Shown here in pieces: positions 63,633 to 64,000 of a stretch of 64,000 nt of DNA (the first letter of the stretch is position 1; every line of letters starts with the position of its first letter). The stretch comes from Protonemura montana (taxonomy: Eukaryota > Arthropoda > Insecta > Plecoptera > Nemouridae). Where the stretch lies: the NCBI GenBank assembly GCA_947568835.1, contig OX387609.1, forward strand, positions 15,121,708 through 15,185,707, in the 5' to 3' direction. A program made the translations under genes and the position numbers. The notes under the pieces are model-generated. The model did not search any database. It was not told the DNA's origin and saw only the letters and a program-made list of their open reading frames with translations.

Positions 63633-64000
63633 GCGTTGAGTGTGCAGGTTCTAGGTAGAGACAGAACGTCAATGTTACAGTCTCTGCGTGAAAGATGGCC
63701 GCCAAATGACTACCTTACCGACAAAAATGCAGAGTACCGGAAAATCACGTTAAGTGGAACCACTGTCGCATGAAATTTAATTTCGATATTTCTCGTAGGT
63801 TACTCGCTTTTTAATATCGTTACGTGTATATCAATCGTTGAGGAAAACATTGATGGCGATCTTTTGAGCATGAAAAGTCTCAAAAGCGAGTTAACCAACG
63901 AGAAATATCGAAATTAAAATTCATACGACAGTGGCTCCACTTAACGTGATGTTCCGGTACTCTGTATTTTTGTCGGTAAGGTAGTCATTTGGCGGCCATC
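63633..64000. mobile_element. Family F foldback, truncated by the window edge
   Basis: It starts CGTTGAGTGTGCAGGTTCTA and includes the left half, centre and most of the right half. It shows the single, unexpanded form of the 47-bp terminus. Confidence 0.85.

Overview
The window is a stretch of animal nuclear genome. Its genes are multi-exon with GT-AG introns and AATAAA signals, and it holds non-LTR retrotransposon remnants, hAT and CACTA DNA transposons, 5S-rRNA-derived SINEs and many minisatellites. The gene families (ZNFX1, BEND5-like, CYP4-clan P450, an Ig-domain receptor) are metazoan. A marine invertebrate, possibly cnidarian-like, fits best, but the sequence alone does not fix the phylum.

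Layout. 1-1612 is a near-identical copy of 19896-21507; both contain one ZNFX1 exon and a non-LTR retrotransposon 3' end. 1613-2800 is a 10-bp minisatellite. A complete six-exon BEND5-like gene lies on the minus strand at 2881-7941. Its introns hold a hAT inside a hAT and a foldback inside a foldback. A CACTA/EnSpm transposase ORF of 1011 codons, uninterrupted, occupies 9102-12137 (minus) and has about 35 in-frame hexapeptide repeats near its N terminus. 15176-16245 is another 10-bp array that grades into a 147-bp repeat. The C-terminal 925 codons of ZNFX1 (15 exons, all phases agreeing) run from 16575 to 29135 on the plus strand. A seven-exon CYP4-like P450 runs from 36256 to 30689 on the minus strand; its introns are filled with tandem 5S-derived and other repeats. 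A two-exon cysteine- and lysine-rich protein that I do not recognise lies at 42387-44825. An Ig-domain transmembrane receptor with a tyrosine-rich tail lies at about 50053-55071. From 55965 to 63083 the window is mostly satellite: 26-bp arrays in opposite orientations flank a 9-bp and an 11-bp array. One terminal exon of a gene that extends off the right edge sits at 63189-63532.

The genes do not look like one pathway. The most distinctive feature is the repeat biology. 5S rRNA cores that keep the internal promoter but lack both ends of the gene are amplified in tandem in both orientations. Opposite-orientation arrays flank P450 exon 6 closely, a geometry that could loop that exon in the pre-mRNA. 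Foldback elements seed 47-bp minisatellites from their own termini. One intron carries a tandem array resembling the splice acceptor of the exon before it.

Exon boundaries were derived by eye from splice consensus and phase agreement. Copy numbers of repeats are approximate.
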